NCBI RefSeq assembly: GCF_024606225.1 | Contig: NZ_JAGRPU010000028.1 | Coordinates: 17,837-81,836 of the forward strand | From: Endozoicomonas sp. ISHI1 | GTDB lineage: Bacteria > Pseudomonadota > Gammaproteobacteria > Pseudomonadales > Endozoicomonadaceae | Length of the DNA stretch: 64,000 nt | Reading direction: 5' to 3' | Part shown: positions 63,488 through 64,000 of the stretch, in pieces | Position numbering within the stretch: the stretch's first letter is position 1 | How the letters are laid out: each line of letters starts with the position of its first letter | Position numbers and translations under genes: made by a program | The notes under the pieces: generated by a model | Told to the model about the DNA's origin: nothing | Databases searched by the model: none | What the model saw: the letters and a program-made list of their open reading frames with translations, nothing else

Positions 63488-63500
63488 CGTTATATTATAA
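63488..63500. promoter_or_regulatory. Zur box upstream of znuA
   Basis: GTTATATTATAAC, identical to the site before zur at 46786-46798, 31 bases upstream of the znuA ATG. The repeated 13-mer at both zinc-import loci supports control by Zur. Confidence 0.87.
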
Positions 63501-63659
63501 CTATTGCTAAGAGTGAATGCCCATGTTTTTGCAACGAATTGGTTTGCAGCTCTGATAAAAATCGTGATCGTCCTCTAAATACCCGGCTTCTTCGTTGAAA
63601 CTATAATGACAACTGAGTGCTATTACCGGACTCTGGACCCATAGAGGGAAATAAAAGAA

Positions 63660-63896
63660 ATGGACGGAAATGATAAAATAAACGGAGCCACTACCCATTC
63701 CAGTTATTATCGAGACTTCTGGAACGGGCTGACAAAAATGGCAGGGCGATACAAGCGGTACTTGGTTAAGCCTGCCGCACCGGATGAGGTCGCTGGTGTT
63801 CAATCGTCTTATCCTGTGACTGTTCGTGCTGATAAAAGATCCCAGAGGCAGGTGTGTCCTGAACCCAATGATACCGCTACTAAAAATCTAACATAA
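63660..63896 (+). CDS. Possible small hypothetical protein
   Basis: A 78-residue frame starting MDGNDKINGATTHSSYYRDF. GAGGGAAATAAAAG precedes the ATG, a plausible ribosome-binding site. The product is hydrophilic and basic, with no signal peptide, membrane segment or known domain. It lies divergent from znuA with no other candidate in the region. Could be spurious. Confidence 0.35.
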   Translation: MDGNDKINGATTHSSYYRDFWNGLTKMAGRYKRYLVKPAAPDEVAGVQSSYPVTVRADKRSQRQVCPEPNDTATKNLT

Positions 63897-64000
63897 TCTG
63901 TAATTATGTAGACTTATCTACGCCGTCACCGTGGATGCACGACGAATCGTGTCTAACTCCACTCTTGCGTAGGGTTTAACGTCGAGCTGTAACGTGTCTC

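Noticed and set aside
63938..63951. Short hairpin CACGA/TCGTG near the right edge
   Set aside because: Five base pairs only and no context inside the window.

Overview
The window looks like a chromosomal segment of a marine gammaproteobacterium of the Oceanospirillales/Pseudomonadales type. Endozoicomonas or a close relative is my best guess, but this is inferred from gene content, not from a marker gene. Two stretches follow the Pseudomonas order as I remember it: the aa3 oxidase cluster (coxB-ctaD-ctaG-ctaE-DUF2909-SURF1-ctaA-ctaB-sco) and the zur/znu - polA - engB - cytochrome c4 - dsbA - EEP-hydrolase block. No rRNA, tRNA or CRISPR array was found.

Layout. 1-1850: accessory patch with a SIR2-like gene running off the left edge and a small gene broken by an amber codon. 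1.85-6.7 kb: housekeeping genes (purE, purK, tsaC, hemF, aroE) interrupted by a ribbon-helix-helix/ParE pair with a palindromic operator. 6.9-11.9 kb: a second toxin-antitoxin pair (Phd/YefM-ParE), a palindromic MITE-like repeat, a 1124-residue exported protein with glycine-zipper segments, and a papain-like amidase. 11.9-16.6 kb: a compact polyamine operon, speE-speA-speD-speB, whose speD is of the eukaryotic type. 16.9-18.5 kb: an exported hypothetical, a DUF29 gene and a second, longer copy of the palindromic repeat. 18.5-24.2 kb: oppABCDF, with a perfect 16-bp hairpin between oppA and oppB. 24.9-30.3 kb: marC, a coiled-coil protein built from 21-bp repeats, a gamma-class carbonic anhydrase homologue, prlC-yheV and hypotheticals.

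31-44.7 kb: the cytochrome c oxidase and haem A assembly cluster. It carries two foreign-looking insertions: a Uma2-type nuclease gene between ctaD and ctaG, and three tandem paralogous lipid-kinase genes, each with a predicted signal peptide, between SURF1 and ctaA. 44.7-46.8 kb: zur-znuC-znuB behind a Zur box; a matching box precedes znuA at 63.5 kb. 46.9-54.8 kb: DUF2782 lipoprotein, polA, a tandem array of apparent small-RNA genes, an IS1341-type TnpB element, engB, cytochrome c4 and dsbA. 54.9-58.5 kb: EEP hydrolase, a NadD-like nucleotidyltransferase, NudF, a lipoprotein, a small conserved protein and a peptide deformylase. 58.6-62 kb: an FGGY sugar kinase with a fucose-isomerase-like partner.

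Strongest discovery candidates: (1) the small-RNA array between polA and engB, two copies with near-identical sigma-E-type promoters and all three with a shared hairpin motif, structure-preserving base changes and their own terminators; (2) the tandem family of exported lipid kinases embedded in the oxidase operon; (3) the large glycine-zipper exported protein with its amidase partner; (4) the eukaryotic-type AdoMet decarboxylase in a bacterial spe operon; (5) the SIR2-like gene at the left edge.
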